Numbered from the stretch's first letter, positions 1-8,171 are shown. The stretch is 21,813 bases of DNA from JACPKO01 sp964406775 (GCA_964406775.1 CAYOSW010000018.1:1-21813); one strand, 5' to 3'. A program made the numbers and translations. Notes: generated from the letters alone by a model not told the origin.

Positions 1-53
1 AGAGCACGTTCTTGGTAAGAACGGGGTCATGGGTCCGATTCCCATTGTCGGCT
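1..53 (+). tRNA. tRNA-Thr(GGU), 3' part only
   Basis: The window opens inside a tRNA. The anticodon arm is complete: stem CGTTC/GAACG closes the seven-base loop TTGGTAA, giving anticodon GGT. It is followed by a short variable region, a T arm (ATGGG, loop TCCGATT, CCCAT), the 3' acceptor strand and a discriminator T at 53. No CCA is encoded. The 5' acceptor strand and most of the D arm lie outside the window. Confidence 0.9.
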
Positions 54-67
54 CAAAATAGCATTCC

Positions 68-97
68 TTGCAAACTAAGCTCGCTTTAGTGTAAAAT
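68..97 (+). promoter_or_regulatory. Candidate promoter of rpmG
   Basis: TTGCAA (68-73) is followed after 18 nt by TAAAAT (92-97), nine bases before the rpmG start codon at 107. No Shine-Dalgarno is visible, so a very short leader or leaderless transcript is likely. The -35 lies inside a short dispersed repeat (66-81). The gene may also be read from the upstream tRNA promoter. Confidence 0.4.
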
Positions 98-106
98 TCC
101 AAAGTT

Positions 107-277
107 ATGGCGAAAAAAGACGCGAGAGCAAATATCGGACTTGAATGCACCGAGTGCAAATCAAGGAATTATATCACCGAAAAAAATACCACAAATACTA
201 AGGATAAATTGTCCATCAAAAAATACTGCAAAAAGTGCAGAAAATCCACTCTGCACCAAGAGTATAAGCTGAAATAG
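107..277 (+). CDS. rpmG: 50S ribosomal protein L33
   Basis: A 56-residue protein beginning MAKKDARANIGLECTECKSR, a typical length for bacterial L33, a small protein of the large ribosomal subunit. Two CxxC pairs (Cys14/Cys17 and Cys41/Cys44) form the zinc-ribbon version of L33. The conserved L33 features NYITEKN, a run of Lys/Arg around the second CxxC and the HQEYK tail are all present. It follows tRNA-Thr by about 50 bases, a neighbour arrangement known for rpmG in many bacteria. The stop is TAG, and the last codons plus stop form the left arm of a perfect 10-bp hairpin and are copied once just downstream. Confidence 0.95.
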   Translation: MAKKDARANIGLECTECKSRNYITEKNTTNTKDKLSIKKYCKKCRKSTLHQEYKLK

Positions 278-288
278 GATTTCAGCTT
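266..288 (+). repeat. Perfect hairpin across the rpmG stop codon
   Basis: Arms AAGCTGAAAT (266-275) and ATTTCAGCTT (279-288) pair perfectly over 10 bp with a three-base loop. There is no T run after it, so it is not a standard intrinsic terminator. It could protect a 3' end or be a processing site. Bases 266-282 are repeated directly at 300-316, where the right arm is imperfect. Confidence 0.7.
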
Positions 289-299
289 GCAAAGTCATA

Positions 300-316
300 A
301 AGCTGAAATAGGATTT
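300..316 (+). repeat. Direct repeat of the rpmG 3' end
   Basis: The 17-mer AAGCTGAAATAGGATTT at 266-282 occurs again here, 34 bases downstream. It includes the last rpmG codons and stop. It looks like a small local duplication; no function is evident. Confidence 0.7.
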
Positions 317-358
317 AAGTTTGAATTTTCCACCAAAGCTTACTTAGCCGTTTTTTCT

Positions 359-387
359 TTACATCCGTCTCTTTAATCCTCTATATT
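359..387 (+). promoter_or_regulatory. Promoter of the cohesin/dockerin-like gene
   Basis: TTACAT (359-364), a 17-nt spacer and TATATT (382-387) form a good vegetative promoter. The -10 ends nine bases before the ATG at 397 and there is no Shine-Dalgarno, so the transcript would be leaderless or nearly so. Confidence 0.6.
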
Positions 388-396
388 GAACTTAGT

Positions 397-1395
397 ATGG
401 ATTTTAAAGCTCTATCCGATCCCGTCGTCTTAGTTGGAGATTCCGGAAATAAACGGGGATTTTTCAGCAAAATCCGCCCTCCCCGAACTCCTTTTTTTAA
501 CGGCAAATTCTTAGGCGGAGCAGTAACGGTATTGCTTCTTTTTGCAGTCGGAATCGGGGTTTTTCTCTCCCAAAAACCGACCCAACTTACTCCTCAGGCA
601 AGCAATGGAGCTGGGGAACTCTCCTTAAAGCCTCAAACACTGACCGTTTCTCAAAACCAGGAATTTCAGATTGATGTTTTTCTGGATACTAAGGACATAG
701 CTGTAACCGCACTGCAAGTAAAAGTACTCTTTGACCAGACTAAATTTGAATTATTGAATACCACCCAGACTGATTTCTTCTCTACAATCCTGTCCGCTCC
801 GCAAAACACTCCAACCTCTACTTTCTTTGCAGCGGGATCAGATCCAGGTGAAAAGGGTGCAGGGAATGTCGCAACACTACGGTTTAAGGCTATCGGCGCC
901 CCGGACACAACCCCTGCAAAAATCCAAATCAGCAGGGATTTTACCGAGGCCGTTTCAAATGAATCGGGCGATTTTAATGCGGTTTCCGCATTCAACGATG
1001 CCGACATCACCATTTCCGACACAGCCAGCCCCTCAGCTTCATCGCTCTCTTCTCCTTCACCTTCACCCCTAATTAAATCAGCTTCCTGTTACGATGATAG
1101 CGGTTGTAGTCCGGGAGAGTATTGCCAGTTTGTTCAGCAAACTTGTCCTGAGGGGATGGGTTGCGCCGCGGTAACGAGCGGATATTGTTTATCTAAATCC
1201 GGAAAAGGCGACGCGAATAATGACGGAAATATTGATTTGCAGGATCTCTCAATTATGTATTCAGGATGGAGCCCGGCAATAAATACAGCTTCCGGTCAAC
1301 AGCTCGATTTTAATAACGATAACAAGATAAATTCCTTTGACAACCTGCAGATGAATCTTGTTCTGCAAAAGCTCAAGGTTATTAGCGGTAATTAA
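397..1395 (+). CDS. Membrane-anchored cohesin/dockerin-like surface protein
   Basis: A 332-residue protein. Residues 1-38 are basic and presumably cytoplasmic. A hydrophobic segment at 40-58 anchors the rest outside the cell. Residues about 75-207 look like a cohesin domain (beta-rich, with SLKPQTLTVSQNQEFQIDV, LQVKVLFDQTKF and GNVATLRFKA). A Ser/Pro linker follows, then a Cys-rich stretch (about 228-268). Next comes a dockerin-like calcium-loop region (about 270-325) with GDANNDGNIDLQDL and LDFNNDNKINSFDN. The likely role is calcium-dependent assembly or display of surface proteins. Having both partner modules in one chain suggests self-association or a surface scaffold. It sits between rpmG and tRNA-Trp with its own promoter. 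Family assignment is from motif recognition only. Confidence 0.75.
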   Translation: MDFKALSDPVVLVGDSGNKRGFFSKIRPPRTPFFNGKFLGGAVTVLLLFAVGIGVFLSQKPTQLTPQASNGAGELSLKPQTLTVSQNQEFQIDVFLDTKDIAVTALQVKVLFDQTKFELLNTTQTDFFSTILSAPQNTPTSTFFAAGSDPGEKGAGNVATLRFKAIGAPDTTPAKIQISRDFTEAVSNESGDFNAVSAFNDADITISDTASPSASSLSSPSPSPLIKSASCYDDSGCSPGEYCQFVQQTCPEGMGCAAVTSGYCLSKSGKGDANNDGNIDLQDLSIMYSGWSPAINTASGQQLDFNNDNKINSFDNLQMNLVLQKLKVISGN

Positions 1396-1396
1396 A

Positions 1397-1425
1397 TTGC
1401 ACATTCAGCAATCATCAGGTAAAAT
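1397..1425 (+). promoter_or_regulatory. Promoter of tRNA-Trp
   Basis: TTGCAC (1397-1402), a 17-nt spacer and TAAAAT (1420-1425) place transcription start about five bases before the tRNA 5' end at 1438. Confidence 0.65.
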
Positions 1426-1437
1426 CTTTTTGTGCTT

Positions 1438-1508
1438 AGGGGTGTCGTTCAGCGGTAGGACTGCAGTCTCCAAAACTGCTAACGAGGGTTCGATTCCTTC
1501 CACCCCTG
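1438..1508 (+). tRNA. tRNA-Trp(CCA)
   Basis: Acceptor strands AGGGGTG (1438-1444) and CACCCCT (1501-1507) pair fully, with discriminator G at 1508. The D arm is GTTC/GGAC. The anticodon stem GCAGT/ACTGC closes loop CTCCAAA, giving anticodon CCA, and the T arm contains TTCGATT. The 3' CCA is not encoded. A tRNA-Trp after rpmG is a common bacterial arrangement, usually followed by secE and nusG, which are absent here. Confidence 0.93.
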
Positions 1509-1517
1509 CAGATCTTC

Positions 1518-1546
1518 TTGTTCAACTCCCTCAAACATAGTATGCT
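1518..1546 (+). promoter_or_regulatory. Candidate promoter of the prepilin-like gene
   Basis: TTGTTC (1518-1523), 17 nt, TATGCT (1541-1546), then six bases to the ATG at 1553. This is a moderate match, fitting the leaderless pattern of other genes here. Confidence 0.4.
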
Positions 1547-1552
1547 AATTTT

Positions 1553-2131
1553 ATGCCTGCCCGTAAAAGCCTGGGTTTCACCTTAATCGAACTTTTAATC
1601 GCGATTTCAATCATCGGAATTATTTCAGCAATCGGACTCGTTTCTTACTCTCAAACTCAAAAAATTGCCCGGGATGCAAAAAGAAAACAGGACTTAAGAT
1701 CTATTGCTACCGCATTGGAATTGTTTTATCAGAAAAATAAGCATTACCCCTGTACTGCCGGATGGCAATACAGTTATCCGGCAGGCGCAAGCGATTGGTT
1801 ATATGATGTACCCGTCGCAGGTCAAAGCCGGTGCAGAAGCAGCGGAACAAATCTTCCATTAACACCCGACTACTTAGATTTTCTGCCCAGAGACCCCATT
1901 AATAATGCCGTAAATCCCTGGACTGTCGGAGCCTCAAATTTTTCCTATGCTTATTACAGCGGACCTACCTATGGAACTTGCGATTACGGAAGAGGTTATT
2001 GGCTAATTACGCGCTTGGAAAATGAGGCTGATCCGGAACGGTACGGTGTTAAACCGACAAATGCCTGCAATCAGGGATACCCAATCTCAGGCCTCTCCCC
2101 ATATATGTTTACGATCAGTAATTGGTATTAA
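1553..2131 (+). CDS. Type IV pilin / GspG-like pseudopilin
   Basis: A 192-residue protein with a classic type III signal. A short basic leader (MPARKSLG) is followed by FTLIELLIAISIIGIISAIG, so prepilin peptidase would cut after Gly8 and methylate Phe9. Glu13 is the conserved glutamate at position +5 of the mature protein. After the hydrophobic helix comes YSQTQKIARDAKRKQDLRSIATALELFYQKNKHYPC, typical of major pseudopilins, then a variable globular domain with Cys residues that may form disulfides. The protein should be assembled by a type IV pilus or type II-like system at the cytoplasmic membrane; no assembly genes are in the window. The stop lies two bases before the best start of the next gene. 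Confidence 0.88.
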   Translation: MPARKSLGFTLIELLIAISIIGIISAIGLVSYSQTQKIARDAKRKQDLRSIATALELFYQKNKHYPCTAGWQYSYPAGASDWLYDVPVAGQSRCRSSGTNLPLTPDYLDFLPRDPINNAVNPWTVGASNFSYAYYSGPTYGTCDYGRGYWLITRLENEADPERYGVKPTNACNQGYPISGLSPYMFTISNWY

Positions 2132-2133
2132 CT

Positions 2134-3456
2134 ATGGATGAAATCCCAAAAGAAAAGCACGATCACGTCCCCTTAAAATTTCCCGAGAATTTCTTGTGGG
2201 GATCAGCTACTTCCGCCCATCAGGTGGAGGGAGGTAATGTTAATAGCGACTGGTGGCAATGGGAAAAAAACCGACCGGCAGATAAACAATCGGGAAAAGC
2301 GGCAGACCAATTTATACGTTACGAAGAAGATTTTAAATTAGCAGAATCATTGAATTTAAATGCACAGCGCCTTTCTATAGAGTGGGCCCGTCTTGAACCC
2401 GAATCCGGACAATTTGATCAAAGCGCCATAGATCATTATCACCGGGTTTTAAAATCACTTAAGGATAAGCATTTCAAAGTTATGCTGACTCTTTGGCACT
2501 TTACGTTGCCGAATTGGATTGCCGAAATCGGCGGCTGGGAGAACCCATTGACTGTTGAATATTTTTTGCGTTTTTTAGAAAGAGTCATTCCCGAATTTGA
2601 CAGATATGTGGATTTCTGGGTAACGTTGAATGAACCCGGTGTTTATGTATATATGGGGTATCTCGAGGGAACCTGGCCTCCCCAGAAAAAAAATAAATGG
2701 TCCGCCTTTTTAGTCCACTGGTACTTAACTCAGGCGCACAAAAAAGCTTATGACTTAATTCACCGTTATTCGCATAAACCTGTCGGTATCGCTCAAAATA
2801 TTCAATCGTTCCATTCAAGCCATAAACACTCTTTTATCGAACAGATGTCTGTCTATTTCAGTGATATCATCACTAATCATTCTTTTTACTATATGACAAA
2901 AAATACACACGATTTTCTGGGGGTTAATTATTATTTTCACCACAGATTTAACAGAAAAAAACATTTTCTTCCGACAATCACCGAAGCCCAAGAAGAACAC
3001 CGGGATGTTTCGGATTTGGGTTGGGAGGTCTTTCCCGAAGGAATTTTTGATGTCTTAATGGACATCTCAAATCACAAACCGATATACATTACTGAGTGCG
3101 GGATTGCTTCAACCAATGACGACAGACGGACCAGATTTTTAATTCAATATTTATCCGAAGTTTACCGCGCTCTCGAGGCCGGTGTAAAAATTAAAGGATT
3201 TTTTTATTGGAGTCTTATCGATAACTTCGAATGGCATCAGGGATTTAGTCCGCGTTTCGGGTTAATAGCTATCGATTATCCGACACAAAAAAGAATTATC
3301 CGACCGTCAGCTTATGTATATTCCGAAATCGCCAAGCATAATAAAATCCCTCATAAACTCCTGAGATTATTAGGACATACCGTCAGAGTTGAGGAAGTTC
3401 TTTGCTATATGCACGATGGCCCTAAAGCTTTATGCGAGCACTTTAACGAAAACTAA
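2134..3456 (+). CDS. Glycoside hydrolase family 1 (beta-glycosidase-like)
   Basis: 440 residues from the ATG at 2134; an in-frame TTG at 2122 would overlap the pilin gene and is less likely. The N-terminal family signature is clear (FPENFLWGSATSAHQVEGG). The acid/base glutamate is Glu167 in TLNEPG. The nucleophile is Glu321 in YITECGIA, where the family usually has TENG. WSLIDNFEW and FGLIAID near the C-terminus are further GH1 landmarks. Family members hydrolyse beta-linked glucosides, galactosides or phospho-sugars. There is no signal peptide, so it should act in the cytoplasm on imported or scavenged oligosaccharides. The last 35 residues or so extend past the barrel. The gene closely follows the pilin gene, probably on the same transcript. 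The substrate cannot be set from sequence. Confidence 0.9.
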   Translation: MDEIPKEKHDHVPLKFPENFLWGSATSAHQVEGGNVNSDWWQWEKNRPADKQSGKAADQFIRYEEDFKLAESLNLNAQRLSIEWARLEPESGQFDQSAIDHYHRVLKSLKDKHFKVMLTLWHFTLPNWIAEIGGWENPLTVEYFLRFLERVIPEFDRYVDFWVTLNEPGVYVYMGYLEGTWPPQKKNKWSAFLVHWYLTQAHKKAYDLIHRYSHKPVGIAQNIQSFHSSHKHSFIEQMSVYFSDIITNHSFYYMTKNTHDFLGVNYYFHHRFNRKKHFLPTITEAQEEHRDVSDLGWEVFPEGIFDVLMDISNHKPIYITECGIASTNDDRRTRFLIQYLSEVYRALEAGVKIKGFFYWSLIDNFEWHQGFSPRFGLIAIDYPTQKRIIRPSAYVYSEIAKHNKIPHKLLRLLGHTVRVEEVLCYMHDGPKALCEHFNEN

Positions 3457-3549
3457 AATCTCCTAATATTAAAATACTACTAGCTTTTAAAAATGTTCTA
3501 AATTAAAATAATTGCAATTCCCTCTTCTGTCCCTTAATTCAGTTATTTT

Positions 3550-5832
3550 ATGGATATTTTTAACAAGAATAAGCGTATTTTTAAACCACTCATACCTCTG
3601 TTGTTTTTAGTATGGTTTCTTTCCCGCTTAGGTAATATCGGAATCAATACCGTCTCTGCTACTTTTAAATACTCAAAGCTGGTTTTTAAGGAGGTCAATA
3701 AGCCATTACCAAAAAGTACTTTTTGGGAAAAAATCGATGAACCGAAAAAGAAGGGGAAAAACCACAACTTATTTTGGAAAGTTTTAAAAATTATTTTTTC
3801 AAAAAAAATACGTCTGGCTTTTTTCTCAGTAGCTATAACCGCTTGTTTCATTACTTATTCTTATTCTCTGGTAAAAATTGCAAACGACTTACCATCTCCG
3901 AAAAAACTCCTGACACTTCCGACACCAACGACCACCGAATTCTACGACAGAAACGGAACACTGCTCTACAGGTTTTACGAGGGCAAAAACCGGACACCCG
4001 TTAAGCTTTCCCAAATCCCGACATCACTAATCCAGGCAACTATTTCGGTCGAGGACAAAAATTTCTATTCTCACTTCGGTGTCGACTTTTACGGTATCGC
4101 GAGAGCAGGACTATCGTTGCTGAAGAATGGAGATGTCCAGGGAGGATCGACTATAACTCAACAATTAATTAAGAATACTCTACTTACGCCAGAAAGAACT
4201 TTTGACCGGAAGTTAAAGGAAATAATCCTGGCTTTTTGGGCCGAAAGAATTTTTACAAAAAACGAAATACTCGAAATGTATTTTAATGAGGTTCCTTATG
4301 GAGGACCCGCTTGGGGTATTTCTGCCGCAGCTCGAACTTACTTTGATAAGGACGTTTCGGAATTAACTCTTCCAGAATCTGCATTTCTCGCAGGACTCCC
4401 TGCATCACCGACATCATACTCTCCTTACGGAACAAACCCCGAGCTTGCAAAAACCCGCCAAGCCCAAGCACTGAGAAGAATGGTGGAGGACGGATATATA
4501 AATCAGCAAACTGCAGACGAAGCGCTTAATGAAGAACTGGCAATTAAACTTCCGGTCAATGAAATTAAAGCCCCTCATTTTGTAATGTATGTACGGAATA
4601 AACTTTCTGAGAAATACGGACCGAGATTTGTCTCCCAGGGCGGTCTTAAAATATATACGACTCTAGATTTTAAGCTTCAGGAAAAAGCTGAAGAAATACT
4701 ATCTCAGGAGGTGGAAAAAATTAAAAGCTTAAATGTCTCAAACGGTGCCGCAATGATCACGGACGCAAAAACCGGACAAATACTGGCAATGGTCGGAAGT
4801 AAAAATTATTGGGACCCCTTAAACGGCAACTTCAACGTTACCACAGCCCTAAGACAGCCCGGCTCATCAATCAAACCGATAACCTATGCTACAGCTTTTA
4901 AACAGGGGTTTTCTCCCGGAAGTACTTTACTTGATACGCCGATAAGCTTCAGGAATTTTTGGGAAAATTATACGCCGGTCAACTATGACGGAAAATTCAG
5001 AGGCCCGGTAACAATCCGAACTTCCCTCGGTTCTTCGCTTAATGTACCTGCAGTCAAACTTCTTTCGATCATAGGAATTCCCGATATGTTAAGAACAGCC
5101 CACGACTTGGGGATTACAACATTAAATGACCCAAACAGGTATGGTCTTTCATTAACACTAGGGGGAGGTGAAGTAAAAATGATTGATATGATGACAGTTT
5201 ATGGTACCTTCTCTCAATTAGGCAAAAAGTATCCGGCACAGGATATTCTTTACATTACCGACTCCAAAGGTAACACCCTGGAAAATAATTCCCACCCTAT
5301 CGGGGAAACCGTACTCCAACCTTCAATTGCTTATTTAATCAGTGATATTTTGGCTGATAACAAAGCCCGCACACCGGCCTTCGGCCCAAACTCGCTTTTG
5401 TTAATTCCGGGACACCAGGTCGCTGTTAAAACGGGTACAACCGATAGCAAACGCGATAATTGGACTTTCGGTTATACGCCGGAATTTGTTGTCGGTGTAT
5501 GGGTCGGGAATAATGATAATACTCCAATGAATCCCCAGCTGACCTCAGGGGTTACGGGTGCTGCACCTATTTGGAACCGGTTAATTTCGGAGGTACTTAG
5601 AAACAGATCTTCACTGGCATTTGAAAAACCTTCTGATGTTATTGCCGGAACTGTTGACGGACACAAAGATTTAATTGTTTCTGGAATACAACCCAAAAGC
5701 GCTACCGGTCAAAACAGGAAGAAAATAAAAGATGCGGAAACAGATAAAGAAAAAGAAGTAATTACTTTTACCGATCCGTTTTCAACTTATCAATCCGACC
5801 AATCCGGTCAACCCGTTTTGACAAATCCTTAA
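3550..5832 (+). CDS. Class A penicillin-binding protein (PBP1A-like, bifunctional)
   Basis: A 760-residue peptidoglycan synthase. A cytoplasmic N-terminal stretch of about 85 residues leads to a membrane anchor at about 87-108. The glycosyltransferase (GT51) domain has VEDKNFYSHFGVD (catalytic Glu168), GGSTITQQ (198-205), RKLKEIILAFWAERIFTKNEILEMYFNEVPYGG. The transpeptidase domain has nucleophile Ser439 in SSIK, the SLN motif at 496-498 and KTG at 627-629. The protein polymerises and crosslinks cell wall glycan at the outer face of the membrane. A Lys/Asp/Glu-rich, probably disordered tail ends the protein. An extra hydrophobic segment at about 10-28 is unusual. The gene ends tail-to-tail with ilvE, with a 4-bp overlap. 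Confidence 0.95.
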   Translation: MDIFNKNKRIFKPLIPLLFLVWFLSRLGNIGINTVSATFKYSKLVFKEVNKPLPKSTFWEKIDEPKKKGKNHNLFWKVLKIIFSKKIRLAFFSVAITACFITYSYSLVKIANDLPSPKKLLTLPTPTTTEFYDRNGTLLYRFYEGKNRTPVKLSQIPTSLIQATISVEDKNFYSHFGVDFYGIARAGLSLLKNGDVQGGSTITQQLIKNTLLTPERTFDRKLKEIILAFWAERIFTKNEILEMYFNEVPYGGPAWGISAAARTYFDKDVSELTLPESAFLAGLPASPTSYSPYGTNPELAKTRQAQALRRMVEDGYINQQTADEALNEELAIKLPVNEIKAPHFVMYVRNKLSEKYGPRFVSQGGLKIYTTLDFKLQEKAEEILSQEVEKIKSLNVSNGAAMITDAKTGQILAMVGSKNYWDPLNGNFNVTTALRQPGSSIKPITYATAFKQGFSPGSTLLDTPISFRNFWENYTPVNYDGKFRGPVTIRTSLGSSLNVPAVKLLSIIGIPDMLRTAHDLGITTLNDPNRYGLSLTLGGGEVKMIDMMTVYGTFSQLGKKYPAQDILYITDSKGNTLENNSHPIGETVLQPSIAYLISDILADNKARTPAFGPNSLLLIPGHQVAVKTGTTDSKRDNWTFGYTPEFVVGVWVGNNDNTPMNPQLTSGVTGAAPIWNRLISEVLRNRSSLAFEKPSDVIAGTVDGHKDLIVSGIQPKSATGQNRKKIKDAETDKEKEVITFTDPFSTYQSDQSGQPVLTNP

Positions 5833-6758
5833 AGAGGCTTAACTTTTGTCAGCCATTTTGAATATTTAGAATTCTGCCCGTGTACTATTTCAAAATATAA
5901 CTTTTTAATTTTCCCGGTAGTTTCTCCTACCTTGCCCAAACCTATTGCCTTTCCTTCAACTTCAACTATCCCTGCAATTTCAGATCCCGTTCCGCTTAAG
6001 AATATCTCCTCAGCTGCATACAAATCATCCTTTGAAATTCTTTTCTCCTCGATCTTGAGATTTAATTCTTCTCGGGCAATTTCAATAACGGAATTGCGGG
6101 TAATGCCTACTAAGATATCAGCTGACTCGGGCGGAGTAATTAGTACCCCGTCTTTTATCATAAATAAATTTTCGGCAGACCCCTCTACGACAAACCCTTC
6201 GTTATCTAGAAGTAAGGCCTCATCAAATCCCGCTTCGGCGCTTTCTGTTTTTGCCAAACAAGTATTCGCATAACTTCCCGTAATTTTACCTCTGGGAGGG
6301 ATCGCCTTATTGGATACTCTCATCCAGGTAGAAATATTTGCTTTAAGGCCTCCGTCCTCCTGATAGTGTCTGCCTAAAGGAACGCAGTACATAGCAAAGG
6401 AATCATTCACTTTTGCCAAATTAAAATTCCCGATAGCAGGATCTGATTTAAAAGCCAGCGGTCTGATATAAATATCGGTTTCCGAATAATTTTTTTGTAA
6501 TAACCCAACGGCAACTTCCGAAAGTTCTTTTGCAGATAACGGTAACTTTATATGCATTATATTGACCGAACTTTCCATCCTTTTAAAATGATCTTCCAAT
6601 CTGAAAACATATAGACATTTATCCTGCTCGGAATAATAAGCTCTGATTCCCTCGTAGTTTCCCGTACCGTAATGGAGAGCGTGAGTTGTTACCGGAACAA
6701 CAGCCTCCTCTTCGGGAATGAATTTACCGTTCATATAAAAGATCCTGCTACTTTTCAT
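5829..6758 (-). CDS. ilvE: Branched-chain amino acid aminotransferase
   Basis: A fold-type IV PLP enzyme that interconverts the 2-oxo acids of Leu, Ile and Val with the amino acids, using glutamate. From the ATG at 6758 it has 309 residues, the usual length, starting MKSSRIFYMNGKFIPEEEA. THALHYGTGNYEGIRAY is the family hallmark. Lys158 in PPRGKITGSYAN is the likely PLP lysine, and EGSAENLF (192-199) is the conserved cofactor and substrate loop. The frame stays open upstream to 6978, with a strong GGAGGGG before an ATG at 6833. I prefer 6758 because the family starts there and a good promoter ends nine bases before it. It complements ilvB at 10699, which has the opposite orientation. Confidence 0.92.
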   Translation of the reverse strand: MKSSRIFYMNGKFIPEEEAVVPVTTHALHYGTGNYEGIRAYYSEQDKCLYVFRLEDHFKRMESSVNIMHIKLPLSAKELSEVAVGLLQKNYSETDIYIRPLAFKSDPAIGNFNLAKVNDSFAMYCVPLGRHYQEDGGLKANISTWMRVSNKAIPPRGKITGSYANTCLAKTESAEAGFDEALLLDNEGFVVEGSAENLFMIKDGVLITPPESADILVGITRNSVIEIAREELNLKIEEKRISKDDLYAAEEIFLSGTGSEIAGIVEVEGKAIGLGKVGETTGKIKKLYFEIVHGQNSKYSKWLTKVKPL

Positions 6759-7050
6759 AATTTTGTAATTGTACTTGAGATTGGTTTTTTTGTTAAGTTG
6801 TTTTATTAAATTCTCCCCGGGTGTAATGGGCATATCCCCTCCAAAATATCCTTTCACCTTATTCAGGGATGCCGTAAACCATAAATGCGAGTCAAATATT
6901 CCTTCTCCGTCGGTGCCCTTTGTCCTAAAGTAAGCTTGGGCCTTGGGTTCAGTAAAATTTTGCTGCTTAGCGGCATATTAAAAATCAGTCATCTTCCGGG
7001 CCATCAATAGGGAAGCGGTATCAATTGATTTTGTTTCAATTATCGTATAA
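6759..7050 (-). other. Gap between ilvE and the 372-residue gene, with orphan open frames
   Basis: This 292-base stretch has no gene I can name. It holds the ilvE promoter. The ilvE frame is open without a stop from 6977 down to ilvE, encoding a plausible-looking stretch (KAQAYFRTKGTDGEG, then KVKGYFGGDMPITPGENL) that matches nothing I recognise. In another frame, the 28 codons or so from about 7069 to 6982 read ...IIETKSIDTASLLMARKMTDF before a stop and partly overlap the end of the upstream gene. These could be gene remnants or chance. I find no T-box or leader peptide rich in branched-chain residues here. Confidence 0.4.
6768..6796 (-). promoter_or_regulatory. Promoter of ilvE
   Basis: Read on the minus strand: TTAACA (6796-6791), exactly 17 nt, TACAAT (6773-6768), then nine bases to the ATG at 6758. 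There is no Shine-Dalgarno, so transcript and protein would start at almost the same place. Confidence 0.6.
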
Positions 7051-8169
7051 TTATCTACAACTTTCTTCGCTAACTAATTTGTCTACATCTATGTGACTCT
7101 CTGTTCTTGAGTCCAAGATGTAATTCATCCAACTTAATACTCCCAACTCTACATAAGCACCCAATCTAATTTGACGCTGTTGTTCCGGATCTCCTGGGTT
7201 TTCGCGGTTTATACCTAACAGATTTAGCAGCCTCAGACGATCTCTTTTGTAATGCGCTGCATCAGTTACCAACTCTCTTAACTTAGGTAGATTCCCCCTA
7301 AATGCATCCAGTTTAGCCGCTTTTCCTGCACTCCAGCCAACATCATCTACAGCCTTTTGGAAGTGATCCCAATAGTGTTCGACAAACTTAAACTTGTATA
7401 AAACCGGCAGGAGAAACCCGATATTAAATTTCGCACCATCAGTATCGTAATATGGATACTTGTAACGTATTCTTCCAAACCATTTCCCAGCTTCCGCAAT
7501 GGCATCATAGGCAAAAGAATTGTCTGGATGGTTTGAAGCCAGTTCTAAAACTCCGGCCAAACCCTCGTTTCTGCCTCCCGGAAGATAATTATGTTTATTA
7601 CTTCTTATCATTCCTAACCAAACAGGTCTAAATCTTTGGTCCCCTTGATTTACCATCATTGCATCACGTAAATAGTTCCTGTTATCTTGGGTAGCTATAC
7701 CAACACCTGAGGGAATTATTCGTTCGGTAAATAATCTTTCTAAAGGACCTTGCAGCACATCCGGACGGCGAATCTGAGTTGCAAACACTAGACTATTGAT
7801 CATTACACCACTCCTTAAAAGTTTAACAGAGGATTTCTCGCGGCTATCCACTCTTCGCCTACTAACCATTTCATCTGTAATATCTGGCAGCAAATCTAAA
7901 ATCTCAGCAATCGGAGCTGCCAACAGATCTTTCAGTATCTCCGGTTCTGTGACACTTGCAAAAATTTCTGGTACTAACCAATCCCCTGGAGGATAATCGT
8001 AATCCCTAGTATTGGCCGATAACCAGCCAATATTTTTCATCAACTTATGAGCTTGATCACCAGGAGACCTGACAATATCTATCATTTGTCTGGCTTCAAA
8101 ACTCATACCTCCTCCGTATTTCAATAAGTCAGGAGTCAAAGTCAATTTATCTAGTTCGGCATTGCTCAT
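7051..8169 (-). CDS. Uncharacterised 372-residue protein in the nrtR unit
   Basis: I do not recognise this protein. It has no signal peptide, membrane segment or known catalytic motif. It appears mostly alpha-helical, with many Leu/Ile-spaced helices such as DLLAAPIAEILDLLPDITDE, and several charged or aromatic patches (RIRYKYPYYDTDG). It lies 47 bases downstream of the nrtR-like gene on the same strand. Two bases before its ATG is a 20-bp site matching the nrtR operator candidate at 16 of 20 positions. The regulator therefore probably controls it, which hints at NAD or ADP-ribose related biology without proving it. Its last codons (LVSEESCR) are followed by an open stretch in another frame, so a frameshifted C-terminus is possible. 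Confidence 0.75.
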   Translation of the reverse strand: MSNAELDKLTLTPDLLKYGGGMSFEARQMIDIVRSPGDQAHKLMKNIGWLSANTRDYDYPPGDWLVPEIFASVTEPEILKDLLAAPIAEILDLLPDITDEMVSRRRVDSREKSSVKLLRSGVMINSLVFATQIRRPDVLQGPLERLFTERIIPSGVGIATQDNRNYLRDAMMVNQGDQRFRPVWLGMIRSNKHNYLPGGRNEGLAGVLELASNHPDNSFAYDAIAEAGKWFGRIRYKYPYYDTDGAKFNIGFLLPVLYKFKFVEHYWDHFQKAVDDVGWSAGKAAKLDAFRGNLPKLRELVTDAAHYKRDRLRLLNLLGINRENPGDPEQQRQIRLGAYVELGVLSWMNYILDSRTESHIDVDKLVSEESCR

Positions 8170-8171
8170 AT

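Noticed and set aside
666..1022. Antisense open frame of 118 codons
   Set aside because: It lies fully within the cohesin/dockerin-like gene, has no ribosome site, and its product has no recognisable character.
1358..1540. Open frame across tRNA-Trp
   Set aside because: It runs through a well-supported tRNA and its promoter, so it is a chance frame.
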